A DNA stretch of 64,000 bases from JBCCGG01 sp039029395 (GTDB taxonomy: Bacteria > Pseudomonadota > Alphaproteobacteria > Kiloniellales > JAKSDN01), in NCBI GenBank assembly GCA_039029395.1, contig JBCCGG010000017.1:1-64000 (forward strand), given 5' to 3'. Within the stretch, counting starts at the first letter, position 1. Each line of letters opens with the position of its first letter. The position numbers were made by a program, and so were the translations under genes. A model generated the notes under the pieces. That model saw only the letters and a list, made by a program, of their open reading frames with translations. It was not told the DNA's origin and searched no databases. Below are positions 29,107 to 39,830 of this stretch, piece by piece.

Positions 29107-30180
29107 TCAGTTGGTGCGAATCATGCAGAACGTCGAGGGATCCTGCGCCTTCAGAGTGGCGCAGGCCCGCTCGGCGGCCTGGCGGCTGGGCAGGGGCCCG
29201 ACCATGACCCGGTAGAAGGCGGAGGCGCCGTCGAGCTCCTGGCGGGCGATCTGCGCGGGCTGATCGGCCAAGGCGTCCGGATGGCGCGCCTTCGTGGATT
29301 GCCAGATGCGCGCCGCCTCGTCCTCGCTCTCGGCGGAAGCGAGCCAGAGGTGGAAATCGCCCTCGATCCGGTCCGTGGTCGGAATGGCCGGCGCCTCGGT
29401 CGGCGTTTCGCTCGCGGCGGTAACCGGGGCAGCCGGCTTTGGTTTCGGCGGCGTTGCGGCGTCAACCGCGACTTCCACGGCAGGGTCCGCCTCGGGCGCC
29501 GGCTCGCTCTCGACCGTGACCCCGGCCTGGGCCAGGATCTCGGCCTGCTCCGCAGCCTGGCGGTGACCTTGGGCGGCAGCCAAACGGTACCAGTGGAGCG
29601 CCTGGCGCTGGGACTGCACGACCACCAGCCCGGTTTGGCTCAGCTGGCCCAGGATGAACTGGGCTTCGGCAAGTCCGGCCTCGGCGGCGCGCCGGAACCA
29701 CTCGACCGCGGCGGTCTGGTCAGGCGGCGCGCCCTGGCCGCGAAACAGTGCAATGCCCAGGTTAAACTGGGCCCAAGGGTAACCCTGGGCGGCCGCCTGG
29801 CGCCACAGGGCGACGGCCTGATCCAGGTCGACCGGCCCGCCACGGCCTTGGGCATACATCATCGCGAGATCGTTCTGTGCCTGGGGCAGACCGCTGGCCG
29901 CCGCCAGTTTGTACCAAGCGACCGCCTTTGCCGGATCCTCGGGGATCGGGCCATCGCCCTTCTCATAGAGCTTGCCCAAGCTGAATTGAGCGCTGGGGTC
30001 GCCGGCCTCGGCCAGGGGCAGCCATATGTCGTGCGCCGCCTGCATCTTGCCCGAGCGGAAGGCGGCCAGCCCGGCCTCGAAGTCCTGCGCCAGCGCGCCA
30101 CCGGCGCAAGCAAGACCAAGACCCGCGGCCAGCAGTGCGGCGCGGAGCGCTGAACCTGACTTTTGTCCGACTCGAGACAC
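29107..30180 (-). CDS. Secreted Sel1-repeat protein with SPOR domain
   Basis: A 357-residue protein starting at GTG 30180. It has a signal peptide (cleavage near AGGALAQDFEAG), about five Sel1/TPR-like repeats (for example AQFSLGKLYEKGDGPIPEDP), a Pro/Ala-rich linker, and a C-terminal SPOR domain (DFHLWLASAESEDEA ... YRVMVGPLPSRQAAERAC). SPOR domains bind denuded peptidoglycan at division sites. It therefore probably acts in the periplasm on cell-wall or division assemblies. No ATG alternative is seen. Confidence 0.8.
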   Translation of the reverse strand: MSRVGQKSGSALRAALLAAGLGLACAGGALAQDFEAGLAAFRSGKMQAAHDIWLPLAEAGDPSAQFSLGKLYEKGDGPIPEDPAKAVAWYKLAAASGLPQAQNDLAMMYAQGRGGPVDLDQAVALWRQAAAQGYPWAQFNLGIALFRGQGAPPDQTAAVEWFRRAAEAGLAEAQFILGQLSQTGLVVVQSQRQALHWYRLAAAQGHRQAAEQAEILAQAGVTVESEPAPEADPAVEVAVDAATPPKPKPAAPVTAASETPTEAPAIPTTDRIEGDFHLWLASAESEDEAARIWQSTKARHPDALADQPAQIARQELDGASAFYRVMVGPLPSRQAAERACATLKAQDPSTFCMIRTN

Positions 30181-30282
30181 GGCGCGGCTACCATAGCCAG
30201 CCCACCCCAGCCCAGCAAGCGAAAGACCCTTGCACCCCTTGCGCCCGCCGCTAGGTTACGATTTTCGGGAAGCGGAGGCCCA

Positions 30283-30960
30283 ATGGACCAGGCACAAAAC
30301 GCGGCGGACCCCAACGCGGCCTTGGACGACGCCAAGGTCTTTTTTCTCTTTCCGACCTGCGTCTGGCAGCACGATCTCAAGCCAGACGACGCCCAGGCGA
30401 TCAAGGCGACAATCCTGCCCAAGATCGAAGAGCTGCTGACCCCCCGCGAGGAAACCATGCGCGACCGGGTCTGGCAGACCCATCACGATCTGCACAAGCT
30501 GGAGGAGTTCGCCGGCTTGCTGGGCTTCGTCGACCTGGCCGCCGACGGCGTGCTCAAGTTTCTGCAGGTCGACTACAAGGACATCGAGATCACCGGCTGC
30601 TGGGCCAACGTCAACCCGACCGGCACCGACCATCATCCCCACATACACCCCAACAATTTTTTGAGCGGGGTCTACTACGCCCAGGTGCCGCGCGACGAGG
30701 ATGGCCTGTTTCTCTACGACCCCCGGCCCCAAACCTCGATCATCTCGCCCAAGGTGCGCCAGGTCACCGATTACACCTGCAACAGCAAGATGATGCCGAT
30801 CAAGGAGGGCCGCATGTTCATCTTCCCCGCCTGGCTCCAACACTCGGTCAAAATCACCGGCGGCGTCGGCGAGCGGGTCTCGATCTCCTTCAACATCATG
30901 TTCACCAGCTTTACCCAGGACTACAGCCCGCCCCGATGGCGGCGGCGCCCAAGCGTTTGA
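30283..30960 (+). CDS. TIGR02466-type putative 2OG-Fe(II) oxygenase
   Basis: A 225-residue cytoplasmic protein resembling the TIGR02466 family of putative Fe(II)/2-oxoglutarate oxygenases. Metal-ligand candidates lie in HHPHIHPNNFLSGVYYAQ (about residue 115-130), with a distal His in MFIFPAWLQHSVKITGG followed by the Arg of GERVSISFNIMF. The ATG at 30283 follows AGCGGAGG; an earlier in-frame start at 30163 would overlap the divergent Sel1 gene. Substrate unknown; related proteins hydroxylate amino acids or small molecules. Confidence 0.75.
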   Translation: MDQAQNAADPNAALDDAKVFFLFPTCVWQHDLKPDDAQAIKATILPKIEELLTPREETMRDRVWQTHHDLHKLEEFAGLLGFVDLAADGVLKFLQVDYKDIEITGCWANVNPTGTDHHPHIHPNNFLSGVYYAQVPRDEDGLFLYDPRPQTSIISPKVRQVTDYTCNSKMMPIKEGRMFIFPAWLQHSVKITGGVGERVSISFNIMFTSFTQDYSPPRWRRRPSV

Positions 30961-30980
30961 CGAAGTCCAGACGCACCGCC

Positions 30981-31006
30981 CGCCCGGACCGAGGATCGGC
31001 CGGGCG
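30981..31006. terminator. Hairpin between convergent genes
   Basis: CGCCCGG, a one-base bulge and CCGA pair with TCGG and CCGGGCG around a GGA loop, an 11-bp imperfect stem. It sits between the convergent ends of the oxygenase-like gene and the PEP-CTERM gene. No T-run follows on either strand, so it may be a stabilising hairpin rather than an intrinsic terminator. Confidence 0.4.
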
Positions 31007-31041
31007 CGCGGACGCGGTTACGCCTGATTGGAAGGGGTGAC

Positions 31042-31899
31042 TTAGGTTTGCGCCGCCTTACGCCGCCGGGTGATCCAGCCAAGGCCGCCCAAACCGACGC
31101 CGAACAGGGTGAGCGTGCCGGGCTCGGGGATGGTCGAGCAGTTTGCCTCGCAGGGCGGCAGCGGCGGTTCGCAGGTCGCGGCGCAAGGCGGCCACTGCTG
31201 CTCGCAGCCGTCGATGCAGGCACCGGCGACACTGACCAGGAAAACGGTGTAGGGGCTGTTCAAGTCCGTGCCATCGGCCAGCTCGATCCCGCCACCAACG
31301 TGGTAGCGCGGGTTGTAGCCGAGCGCAGAAGCCTCGGCCGCGCTCTCCGCGTCCATCACGAAGGCGAAGCTCGAAGTGCCCAGGCCGCTGTCGAGCGCCA
31401 GATTGATGGGCTCCAAAGAGTCGTCCTCATCGAAGGCGACGGAGAACGCGACATTGCCCAGGCGGTCGTAAATCGCGATGTAGATGTTCTCCAGATCGAC
31501 ATCGAGATCGCCGGTGTCGGCGATGTTGAAAACGATCGCGAGCTGAGAGAAGTCTGTCAGGTCGTCGATAATGCCGGCCATGACGGCCCTGGTTGGAGGA
31601 ACAATCTCGTCACCGCCTTCGAGACCAAAGAGGCAGGCTCCGGATCCGATCTGATTGCTGAACCCCGAACGGCCGACGCAACCGGAGTCCACGTCGTGTA
31701 CGAGCATCCCGTTCAAAGCAACCGGCGCACTCGTATCCTGAACCTCAAGGATACAGTCCACGCTATCGCAACTGGAGCCACCACCGATGTTGGTGTCCAG
31801 GACCAGACTGGCCGCGGCCGGATCGGGGCTCGCCATGAAGAGAAGCGAAAACAGCCCACCGAGCATCAGGGAGCGTGATCGAAACAACCTACGCAACAT
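31042..31899 (-). CDS. PEP-CTERM sorting-domain protein
   Basis: A 285-residue exported protein. A signal peptide (hydrophobic stretch SLMLGGLFSLLFMASP) precedes a Cys-containing mature region with a Cys-rich segment near residues 225-252 (CIDGCEQQWPPCAATC). The C-terminus is a classic PEP-CTERM signal: IPEPGTLTLFGVGLGGLGW then RRRK. Such tails are cut by an exosortase, which is not in this window. AGGAGGAC lies just before the ATG. The middle region resembles no known domain; proteins of this type are often linked to exopolysaccharide. Confidence 0.85.
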   Translation of the reverse strand: MLRRLFRSRSLMLGGLFSLLFMASPDPAAASLVLDTNIGGGSSCDSVDCILEVQDTSAPVALNGMLVHDVDSGCVGRSGFSNQIGSGACLFGLEGGDEIVPPTRAVMAGIIDDLTDFSQLAIVFNIADTGDLDVDLENIYIAIYDRLGNVAFSVAFDEDDSLEPINLALDSGLGTSSFAFVMDAESAAEASALGYNPRYHVGGGIELADGTDLNSPYTVFLVSVAGACIDGCEQQWPPCAATCEPPLPPCEANCSTIPEPGTLTLFGVGLGGLGWITRRRKAAQT

Positions 31900-32050
31900 G
31901 AAGTCCTCCTACCTGGAGCGATCTATGTCGTACCTAGGGCAAGAGGAATACCACAAGTTAAAAGAAAATTAAAGAAAAAAATACGATTTATTTATCTTTA
32001 TTTAAATTTGTTAAATTAACGTTATGTTAACCTCAAATCTTTACTTCTCA

Positions 32051-33211
32051 TTAATAAATATTACCGGATTTACTCTTCCACTTTACCGGTTCCGACTTTT
32101 GATCCCGCCAGAGCCCCACCAAAGCCTCGCTCGAGGCAAGACGGAGCGCCGCGCGCGGTGCCGGCGGTTCGCCGTCGATCCAAGCGGGAAAGGCAACCTG
32201 CACCAATGGGTCGACCGTGGCGCCGACAGTCACCAGGCCTCTGGCCAGGATCTGCGGGTGATCGGCCAGCTCGGCGGGCTCGACGATCGCTTGGAAGCAG
32301 CACTCGACCTGATCCAGCAGCGCGGTCCAGTGGCTCAAGGGCGCGCTCTCGAACAAGGCCGCCACCTCGGCGATCAAGGCCTCTTGCGGCAAGGGCTCCT
32401 GCTGGCGCTCGGCCCAGTCCGGCCGCCCGACCGCGATGCAGAAAGCCTGCCAAAATTTCGCCTCCAAGGCCCCCAGGGTGACATAGCGGCCATCCGCCGT
32501 ACGGTAGATCTGATAGCAGGCCGCGCCGCCATCGAGCAGGCTCCTGGCGCGGCCCGGGGGCGTCTTTCCACGACGGGCGGCGGTCAGCTGCCAGGCCTGC
32601 CACGCCAGCACGGATTCGCTCAGACTGATGTCCAAGGTGGCGCCCTGCCCGTCCCGGCCGCGCCGGATCACCGCGCCCAGGATCGCGATCACCGCCTGCA
32701 AGGCGCTGGCGTAGTCGGAGGTCGGTGGGTTGGCGAGCACTGGCCGCTCGGCCGTCCCGCTGCCCGCCAGGCCGCCGGTTAGCGCCATGGCATTGATGTC
32801 GTGACCGACCCTTTGGGCATAGGGCCCGGTCTGACCGTAGTTGGTGATCGTGCAGTGGATCAGGCCTGGGTTGTCGCTCGCCAGACGCGCTTGACCAAGC
32901 CCCAGCGCGGCCAGCTTGCCGGGCCGAAAGGACTCGATCAGGACATCGGCCCGCGCGATCAATCCGGCCGCGCTGTCCCGCCCGGCTTGGGTCTTGAGAT
33001 CGAGGGTGGCGACCGTCTTGCCCGCATTGACCAGCTTGTAGAAGGCCGACAGCCCGTCGCGGTCCATCGGCCCCAAGGCGCGCAGAGGATCACCCGCGGG
33101 CGGCTCGATCTTGAGCACCTCGGCACCCAGGTCGGACAACATTTGGGCAGCGAAGGGTCCGGGCAGGAACTGCGAGAGCTCGACCACACGCAGGCCGTCA
33201 AGACACCGCAT
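32051..33211 (-). CDS. Family III CoA-transferase (CaiB/BaiF/AMACR type)
   Basis: A 386-residue enzyme beginning MRCLDGLRVVELSQFLPGPF, a typical start of formyl-CoA-transferase and alpha-methylacyl-CoA racemase relatives. GAEVLKIEPPAGDPLRALGP and DVLIESFRPGKLAALGLG are family signatures. GHDINAMALTGGLAG holds the His-Asp pair seen in the racemase branch. Whether it moves CoA between acids or epimerises 2-methylacyl-CoA cannot be settled; GHDIN favours the racemase-like branch. The 151-base region upstream of the next gene leftward is very AT-rich. Confidence 0.85.
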   Translation of the reverse strand: MRCLDGLRVVELSQFLPGPFAAQMLSDLGAEVLKIEPPAGDPLRALGPMDRDGLSAFYKLVNAGKTVATLDLKTQAGRDSAAGLIARADVLIESFRPGKLAALGLGQARLASDNPGLIHCTITNYGQTGPYAQRVGHDINAMALTGGLAGSGTAERPVLANPPTSDYASALQAVIAILGAVIRRGRDGQGATLDISLSESVLAWQAWQLTAARRGKTPPGRARSLLDGGAACYQIYRTADGRYVTLGALEAKFWQAFCIAVGRPDWAERQQEPLPQEALIAEVAALFESAPLSHWTALLDQVECCFQAIVEPAELADHPQILARGLVTVGATVDPLVQVAFPAWIDGEPPAPRAALRLASSEALVGLWRDQKSEPVKWKSKSGNIY

Positions 33212-33247
33212 CTGCCCCCTGCCCTGCTTTCCTTTGCGTGAGAAGAT

Positions 33248-35572
<2,325 letters not shown>

Positions 35573-35579
35573 GGCTCCA

Positions 35580-35918
35580 TTATTCCTTTTCCAGAGTGCA
35601 CTGCAAGGGGTGCTGATGTCGGCGTGCATATTCAACGACTTGGGTGACCTTGGTCTCGGCGATCTCATAGGTGAAGACGCCGCAGACGCCGACTCCCTTG
35701 CGGTGAACGTGGAGCATGATCTGGATCGCCTCCTCGTGGGGCTTGCCAAAAAAGCGCTCCAGGACGTGCACCACGAACTCCATCGGCGTATAGTCGTCGT
35801 TCAACATCAAGACCTTGTACATAGAGGGTTTCTTGGTCTTGACCTTGGTCTCGACGATTATGCCGGTGCCGCGCCGGTCGTCGTCACGGTCTTTTTGTTT
35901 CTTGTCCTCGTCGCTCAT
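35580..35918 (-). CDS. clpS: ClpS, N-end rule adaptor of ClpA
   Basis: A 112-residue adaptor that delivers N-degron substrates to ClpAP. The ATG at 35918 gives a charged flexible N-terminus (MSDEDKKQKDRDDDRR). The core shows YKVLMLNDDYTPMEFVVHVL, carrying the Asn-Asp and the hydrophobic pocket residues that read N-terminal residues, and HVHRKGVGVCGVFTYEIAE. Longer in-frame starts lack support. It is first in the clpS-clpA unit. Confidence 0.96.
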   Translation of the reverse strand: MSDEDKKQKDRDDDRRGTGIIVETKVKTKKPSMYKVLMLNDDYTPMEFVVHVLERFFGKPHEEAIQIMLHVHRKGVGVCGVFTYEIAETKVTQVVEYARRHQHPLQCTLEKE

Positions 35919-36105
35919 AAACAACCTTGGACCGATGCTCCTGTCGAGAATATCCGGTGTCTGGACCCCAGGATACCAGGAGATCATATTGGGTGTCTCT
36001 GTCTTACGAAAAAGAGGCTAAGATTTTATCTAATTGTGATATCGCCCAATCAGATTTGCCCAGATTCCTGCGCCCAGCTGTGGATAAAGCCACAGCCGGC
36101 AAAGA

Positions 36106-36132
36106 AAAAGCCCGGCAGTTCGCCGGGCTTTT
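36106..36132 (-). terminator. Intrinsic terminator of the phasin gene
   Basis: An 11-bp stem (AAAAGCCCGGC with GCCGGGCTTTT) around a 5-base loop. On the minus strand it is followed by a T-rich run (TTTTTCTTT). It begins 29 bases after the phasin stop codon. The symmetric A and T flanks mean it could also work on the plus strand. Confidence 0.85.
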
Positions 36133-36160
36133 CTTCGTTAATGGCAGTTCGGCTTGGCGC

Positions 36161-36706
36161 TTAGGCCGCCTTGCCCCGTGCGGCGGTCTCGATCGCAACC
36201 GCGACTCGGGACTGCAGGGGCGCAAAGGCGTCACGGGCCACTTGGGCGCCGATCTGGGTCAATTTGGCCGATTCGCTGAGCGTCCGGTCCAGGCTCTCCT
36301 GCGCGTAGTTGCGCTGCACGCCGACCACGTCGCTGAAGGTCTTGGCGCCGAACAGGGCCGAGGCCGTCTCGATATTGTGATGCACGGCGGCACCGGCGAA
36401 GGCCAGGATCTCCTGATTCAAGCCCTCGATGCCCTTGGCGAGGATGTTGCCCGACTCGATCACGGCGCTCAGGTTGTCCTTGCCGAGGCTGGTGAAGCTG
36501 GCGAAACCGCCAACAACGGCCGCCTGGGGCGCAGCCTGCGGTGCCGGCGCGACGGCCTTGGGGGCCTCGACGGCCTTCTCGACGGCGGGGGTCCGGGTCA
36601 CCGGGGTCAAACGCGCCGGGGCCTTCGCCACGGCCTTGCGCGGCCGACCGACCGGGCGCTTCGGCTTGGCGGCAACGGTCTTGGCGGGGGTCTTCTTGGT
36701 TGCCAT
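36161..36706 (-). CDS. Phasin family protein
   Basis: A 181-residue protein coating polyhydroxyalkanoate granules. The N-terminal ~60 residues are Lys/Ala/Pro-rich (MATKKTPAKTVAAKPKRPVG), resembling histone-H1-like tails that bind DNA. The rest is the amphipathic helical phasin domain (GKDNLSAVIESGNILAKGIE, VGVQRNYAQESLDRTLSESA). AAGGA precedes the ATG. A PhaR-type operator lies 70 bases upstream and a strong terminator follows. No PHA synthase is in the window. Confidence 0.88.
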   Translation of the reverse strand: MATKKTPAKTVAAKPKRPVGRPRKAVAKAPARLTPVTRTPAVEKAVEAPKAVAPAPQAAPQAAVVGGFASFTSLGKDNLSAVIESGNILAKGIEGLNQEILAFAGAAVHHNIETASALFGAKTFSDVVGVQRNYAQESLDRTLSESAKLTQIGAQVARDAFAPLQSRVAVAIETAARGKAA

Positions 36707-36775
36707 GGTGTTTCTATCCTTCTTGCGATCCCGGGAGCGCCCCGGGTTGATGAGTCTAGGTCATTAAGGTTTTTG

Positions 36776-36786
36776 CTGCAGTGCAG
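36776..36786. promoter_or_regulatory. PhaR-type operator, site 1
   Basis: CTGCAGTGCAG fits the CTGC-N3-GCAG pattern bound by PhaR repressors of Paracoccus and Rhodobacter. It is part of a longer perfect dyad (7+1+7, 36774-36788). It lies 70 bases upstream of the phasin start and 162 bases upstream of the Anbu-like start. PhaR represses phasin genes until PHA granules titrate it. Confidence 0.6.
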
Positions 36787-36831
36787 CATTATCCTCAAAT
36801 AGACCGCATAAACCGGTTGTCAATGATTATT

Positions 36832-36842
36832 GTGCAGTGCAA
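36832..36842. promoter_or_regulatory. PhaR-type operator, degenerate site 2
   Basis: GTGCAGTGCAA preserves the TGC-AGT-GCA core of site 1 with one change in each outer position. Its centre is 56 bases from the centre of site 1. Paired sites between divergent genes suggest cooperative or dual control. Confidence 0.4.
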
Positions 36843-36947
36843 CAAGAATTTCTCCGAAAGGACCTCATGCGGCCTTGCGGCCAGTCTCTTTGGCATGCCA
36901 CACTCCACGGCCTTGCAAGGAGCGGCAAACTGCGGGAGCTACGCCCC

Positions 36948-37700
36948 ATGACATACTGCCTGGGCATCAAGGTGCGCGACGGACTGGTCTGTCTGTCCGA
37001 CGGCCGCATCACCAGCGGCGTCGAGGTCCGGGCGGCCCGTAAGTTCTCCCTGCATGGCCCCGAATCGGCGCGACTCTGTCTTATGACCTCGGGTCTGCGC
37101 TCCCTGCGCGACAAGGTTTTGGCCTATTTCGACCGGGCGGCGCGGGCCCAGACCAGCGGCTACCCCAGCCTGCTCGACGCGGTCCAGGTCTATACGCGCT
37201 GTTTGCGTCAGGTGCAGGACGAGGACCGGGCCGCGCTGGAGGAATCCAAGCTCAGCTTCAACCTTCATACCCTGATCACCGGCCAGCTGCCCGAAGACGG
37301 CGAACCGCGCATCTTCCTGGTTTATCCCGAAGGCAATTGGATCGAGGTCGGCCAGCGCACGCCCTATCTCTCGATCGGCGCGACCGCGTACGGCAAGCCG
37401 ATCCTGGATCGCGCCTTGAAGTACGACACACCGCTCGAAACCGCGCTCAAGATCGCCTATCTGTCATTCGATTCGACCCGCTACAGCTCGGCCGACGTGG
37501 GGTTTCCGGTCGACTTGCTAACCTTCGGCGCCAAGGACCGGCGCTGGCGCCACGGCAATTACGATTACGACGAGCTGCTCCAGCAGCGCACCTGGTGGAA
37601 CGAGCGCTTGACCGCCTCGGCCAGAGAAATGCCGCCCGGGCCCTGGTCGGACGATCTCCTGCCTGGCAGCGGCCGCCTCAGCCTGGTCGGCGAGGATTAG
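36948..37700 (+). CDS. Proteasome-type Ntn hydrolase, Anbu-like
   Basis: A 250-residue relative of the bacterial proteasome-like Anbu family (COG3484). The ATG at 36948 follows GGGAG and encodes MTYCLGIKVRDGLVCLSDGR. After Met removal Thr1 would be the nucleophile, with Asp17 and Lys31 (AARKFS) in the positions of Asp17 and Lys32/33 in Anbu and HslV. Usual Anbu neighbours (alpha-E domain, ATP-grasp, transglutaminase-like genes) are absent. Earlier in-frame starts would bury Thr1. It is divergent from phasin across the PhaR sites. Substrates unknown. Confidence 0.8.
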   Translation: MTYCLGIKVRDGLVCLSDGRITSGVEVRAARKFSLHGPESARLCLMTSGLRSLRDKVLAYFDRAARAQTSGYPSLLDAVQVYTRCLRQVQDEDRAALEESKLSFNLHTLITGQLPEDGEPRIFLVYPEGNWIEVGQRTPYLSIGATAYGKPILDRALKYDTPLETALKIAYLSFDSTRYSSADVGFPVDLLTFGAKDRRWRHGNYDYDELLQQRTWWNERLTASAREMPPGPWSDDLLPGSGRLSLVGED

Positions 37701-37706
37701 CGCGCC

Positions 37707-38405
37707 TCAATAGCCAGCCAAGCCGTTGTTGCCGACCCTGAGCTGGAATCTGGTGCCCTGCGGGCCGGAAATCTGCTGGTTGTTGGGCTTTAGGATCAGC
37801 TCGGCCGCATCGATCGAGCGCGGCGGGTTGACCGTCAGCCCGGTCTGGTCGCGGGCATAGAGGAACGCGGGAAAGGTCAGCGCGGCGTAGCGGTCCGAGG
37901 GGTAGCGCCAGGCGTTGAAGTGGACCTGACCGCCCGAGCAGCTGATGCCAATCCAATAGAAGCCGGCCGAGGGCAGATTGAGGCCGGTCGGCGCCGGCTC
38001 GAAAAAGCCGCTTTGCCGCAGGCTTGCGAAGAACTTGTCGGTCTCCGCAATGTCAAGCCGGGCCTCCGAGCGATGCCAACGCCAAGGCGCCAAAATGTCG
38101 TCCAGGCTCAGTCCCAGGTCGACCAGATTGCCGGCGCCCTGGGCGCGGGCCACCAGGAGCGCGCCGCCGGCGCCGTCGGCCACAACGTTGTAAATCCTCA
38201 GCTGTTCCTGGTAACGCCCGTTGTAGATCAGGCGCACCCGCCACAGGCCGCCCTCGAAACAGCCTTCGCGTATGTCATTGCCGTTGAGGTACTGAAACCA
38301 AGCGAAGCGCTGGGTAAGAGGGTTCTGCACGGTCTCCTGGAGTGTGCAGCCGGCAAGCGACAGGAGCCCTGTGAGGCTCAAGAGAAGGAAAATCCGAGAC
38401 CGCAT
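37707..38405 (-). CDS. Lipoprotein of unknown function
   Basis: A 232-residue protein with a lipoprotein signal: MRSRIFLLLSLTGLLSLAG then Cys. ATG 38405 is preceded by GGAAATG. The mature domain is mostly beta (FEGGLWRVRLIYNGRYQEQL, GIYWIGISCSGGQVHFNAW-like strands) with three Cys. No family recognised. It converges with the Anbu-like gene, 6 bases between stops, and is divergent from the D,D-carboxypeptidase gene. Confidence 0.65.
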   Translation of the reverse strand: MRSRIFLLLSLTGLLSLAGCTLQETVQNPLTQRFAWFQYLNGNDIREGCFEGGLWRVRLIYNGRYQEQLRIYNVVADGAGGALLVARAQGAGNLVDLGLSLDDILAPWRWHRSEARLDIAETDKFFASLRQSGFFEPAPTGLNLPSAGFYWIGISCSGGQVHFNAWRYPSDRYAALTFPAFLYARDQTGLTVNPPRSIDAAELILKPNNQQISGPQGTRFQLRVGNNGLAGY

Positions 38406-38525
38406 TTTCTGTCCATTTCCTAGCAACCTAGCCCAAGGTATTAACAGCATGTCAAGAGAATCGGTATAAGCCTAGACAATGCGTGGTTAATTTCTTAGAA
38501 TCGAAGTCGAACCACTGGATGAACC

Positions 38526-39830
38526 ATGCCTCGTCGGGGGGATTTTTTGGGTCGGATCAGAAATAACTCCTTTTCAGGACCGTTTCCTCTCGGTTTGACT
38601 TGGCTCGCGGCACTTTTGCTTGGCTTGGCGATGTTGGCCACGGTTCCCAGCCTGGCGCAAGCTAAGTACGCCTCGATCGTGGTCGACTTCCGCACCGGTC
38701 AAGTGCTCCATCAGGTCAATGCCGATACCCGGAACTATCCGGCCTCGCTGACCAAGATGATGACCCTTTATATGACCTTCGAGGCCTTGCAAACCGGCAA
38801 GCTCAGCCTCAAGCAGAAGCTCATTGTCTCGCGCCGGGCGGCCGGCATGCCGGCCTCCAAGCTCGGCCTCAGGCGCGGCAGCACGATAACCGTGGAGCAG
38901 GCGATCCTCGCCCTGGTCACCAAGTCCGCCAACGACGTCGCCGTGGTGCTGGCCGAGGCCCTGGGCGGCACGGAATCGGAGTTTGCCGTCTTGATGACCC
39001 AGCGGGCCCAGTCGATCGGCATGACCCGCACCACCTTCCGCAATGCCTCTGGTCTGCCCAATCGGCGCCAGCTGAGCACCGCGCGCGACATGGCGACCCT
39101 ATCGCGCCGGCTGATCTTGGACTATCCCAAGCAATACCGCTACTTCTCGACTCAAAGCTTCACCTACGGCAATCGCAAGCACCGCAACCATAACAAGCTG
39201 CTCAGGACCTATCGGGGCGCCGACGGCATCAAAACCGGCTATATCCGGGCCTCGGGCTTCAATCTGGCGGCCTCGGCGGTCCGCGACAACCGCCGTTTGG
39301 TCGCCGTGGTGTTCGGCGGCAAGACCTCAGGCTCGCGCAACCGCCATATGGCCAAGCTGCTCGACAAGGGCTTCAAGAGAGTCGCCGTGGCCCAACCTCT
39401 TCTGCCCCCTCCGCCCCGCAAGCCGGCGGTGACGAAGGTCGCCTATGGGGTTGAAAACAAGGGCCAGTCGAAGACCATCACAATTTCCGCCGCGCCGCCG
39501 AAGCCGACTGTCGCGCCGCCCAAGCCGACCGCCATGGCCAAAAGCGGCCGCTGGGGCGTCCAGGTCGGCGCCTACTACCGGGAGAGTCCGGCCCGGGACG
39601 CCGCCATGCAAGCCGCCGAGCGCCTGCCCGACCTCTTGGGCCAGGCCGTCGTCATGACACCGACGATCACCGGCGACCGGGGCAAGATCTACCGGGCACG
39701 GTTGATGGGCATTCAGGAAGGCGACGCGCGTAAAGCCTGCAGTCGCCTCAAGTCGGCCAAGATCGACTGCCTGGTGGTGCAGCTGCCGAAGAATCTCAAG
39801 CTGGCGGCGCAGACTAAGCCGAGCGGCTAA
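38526..39830 (+). CDS. D-alanyl-D-alanine carboxypeptidase with SPOR domain
   Basis: A 434-residue penicillin-binding protein of the PBP5/DacC type that trims the terminal D-Ala of peptidoglycan stems in the periplasm. A signal peptide ends near SLAQAKYAS. Active-site motifs: SLTK (SxxK nucleophile), SAN (SxN) and KTG in GADGIKTGYIRASGFN. The C-terminal SPOR domain (GRWGVQVGAYYRESPARD) replaces the usual PBP5 tail and should target it to division-site wall. Its TAA overlaps the convergent gene end by three bases. Confidence 0.93.
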   Translation: MPRRGDFLGRIRNNSFSGPFPLGLTWLAALLLGLAMLATVPSLAQAKYASIVVDFRTGQVLHQVNADTRNYPASLTKMMTLYMTFEALQTGKLSLKQKLIVSRRAAGMPASKLGLRRGSTITVEQAILALVTKSANDVAVVLAEALGGTESEFAVLMTQRAQSIGMTRTTFRNASGLPNRRQLSTARDMATLSRRLILDYPKQYRYFSTQSFTYGNRKHRNHNKLLRTYRGADGIKTGYIRASGFNLAASAVRDNRRLVAVVFGGKTSGSRNRHMAKLLDKGFKRVAVAQPLLPPPPRKPAVTKVAYGVENKGQSKTITISAAPPKPTVAPPKPTAMAKSGRWGVQVGAYYRESPARDAAMQAAERLPDLLGQAVVMTPTITGDRGKIYRARLMGIQEGDARKACSRLKSAKIDCLVVQLPKNLKLAAQTKPSG

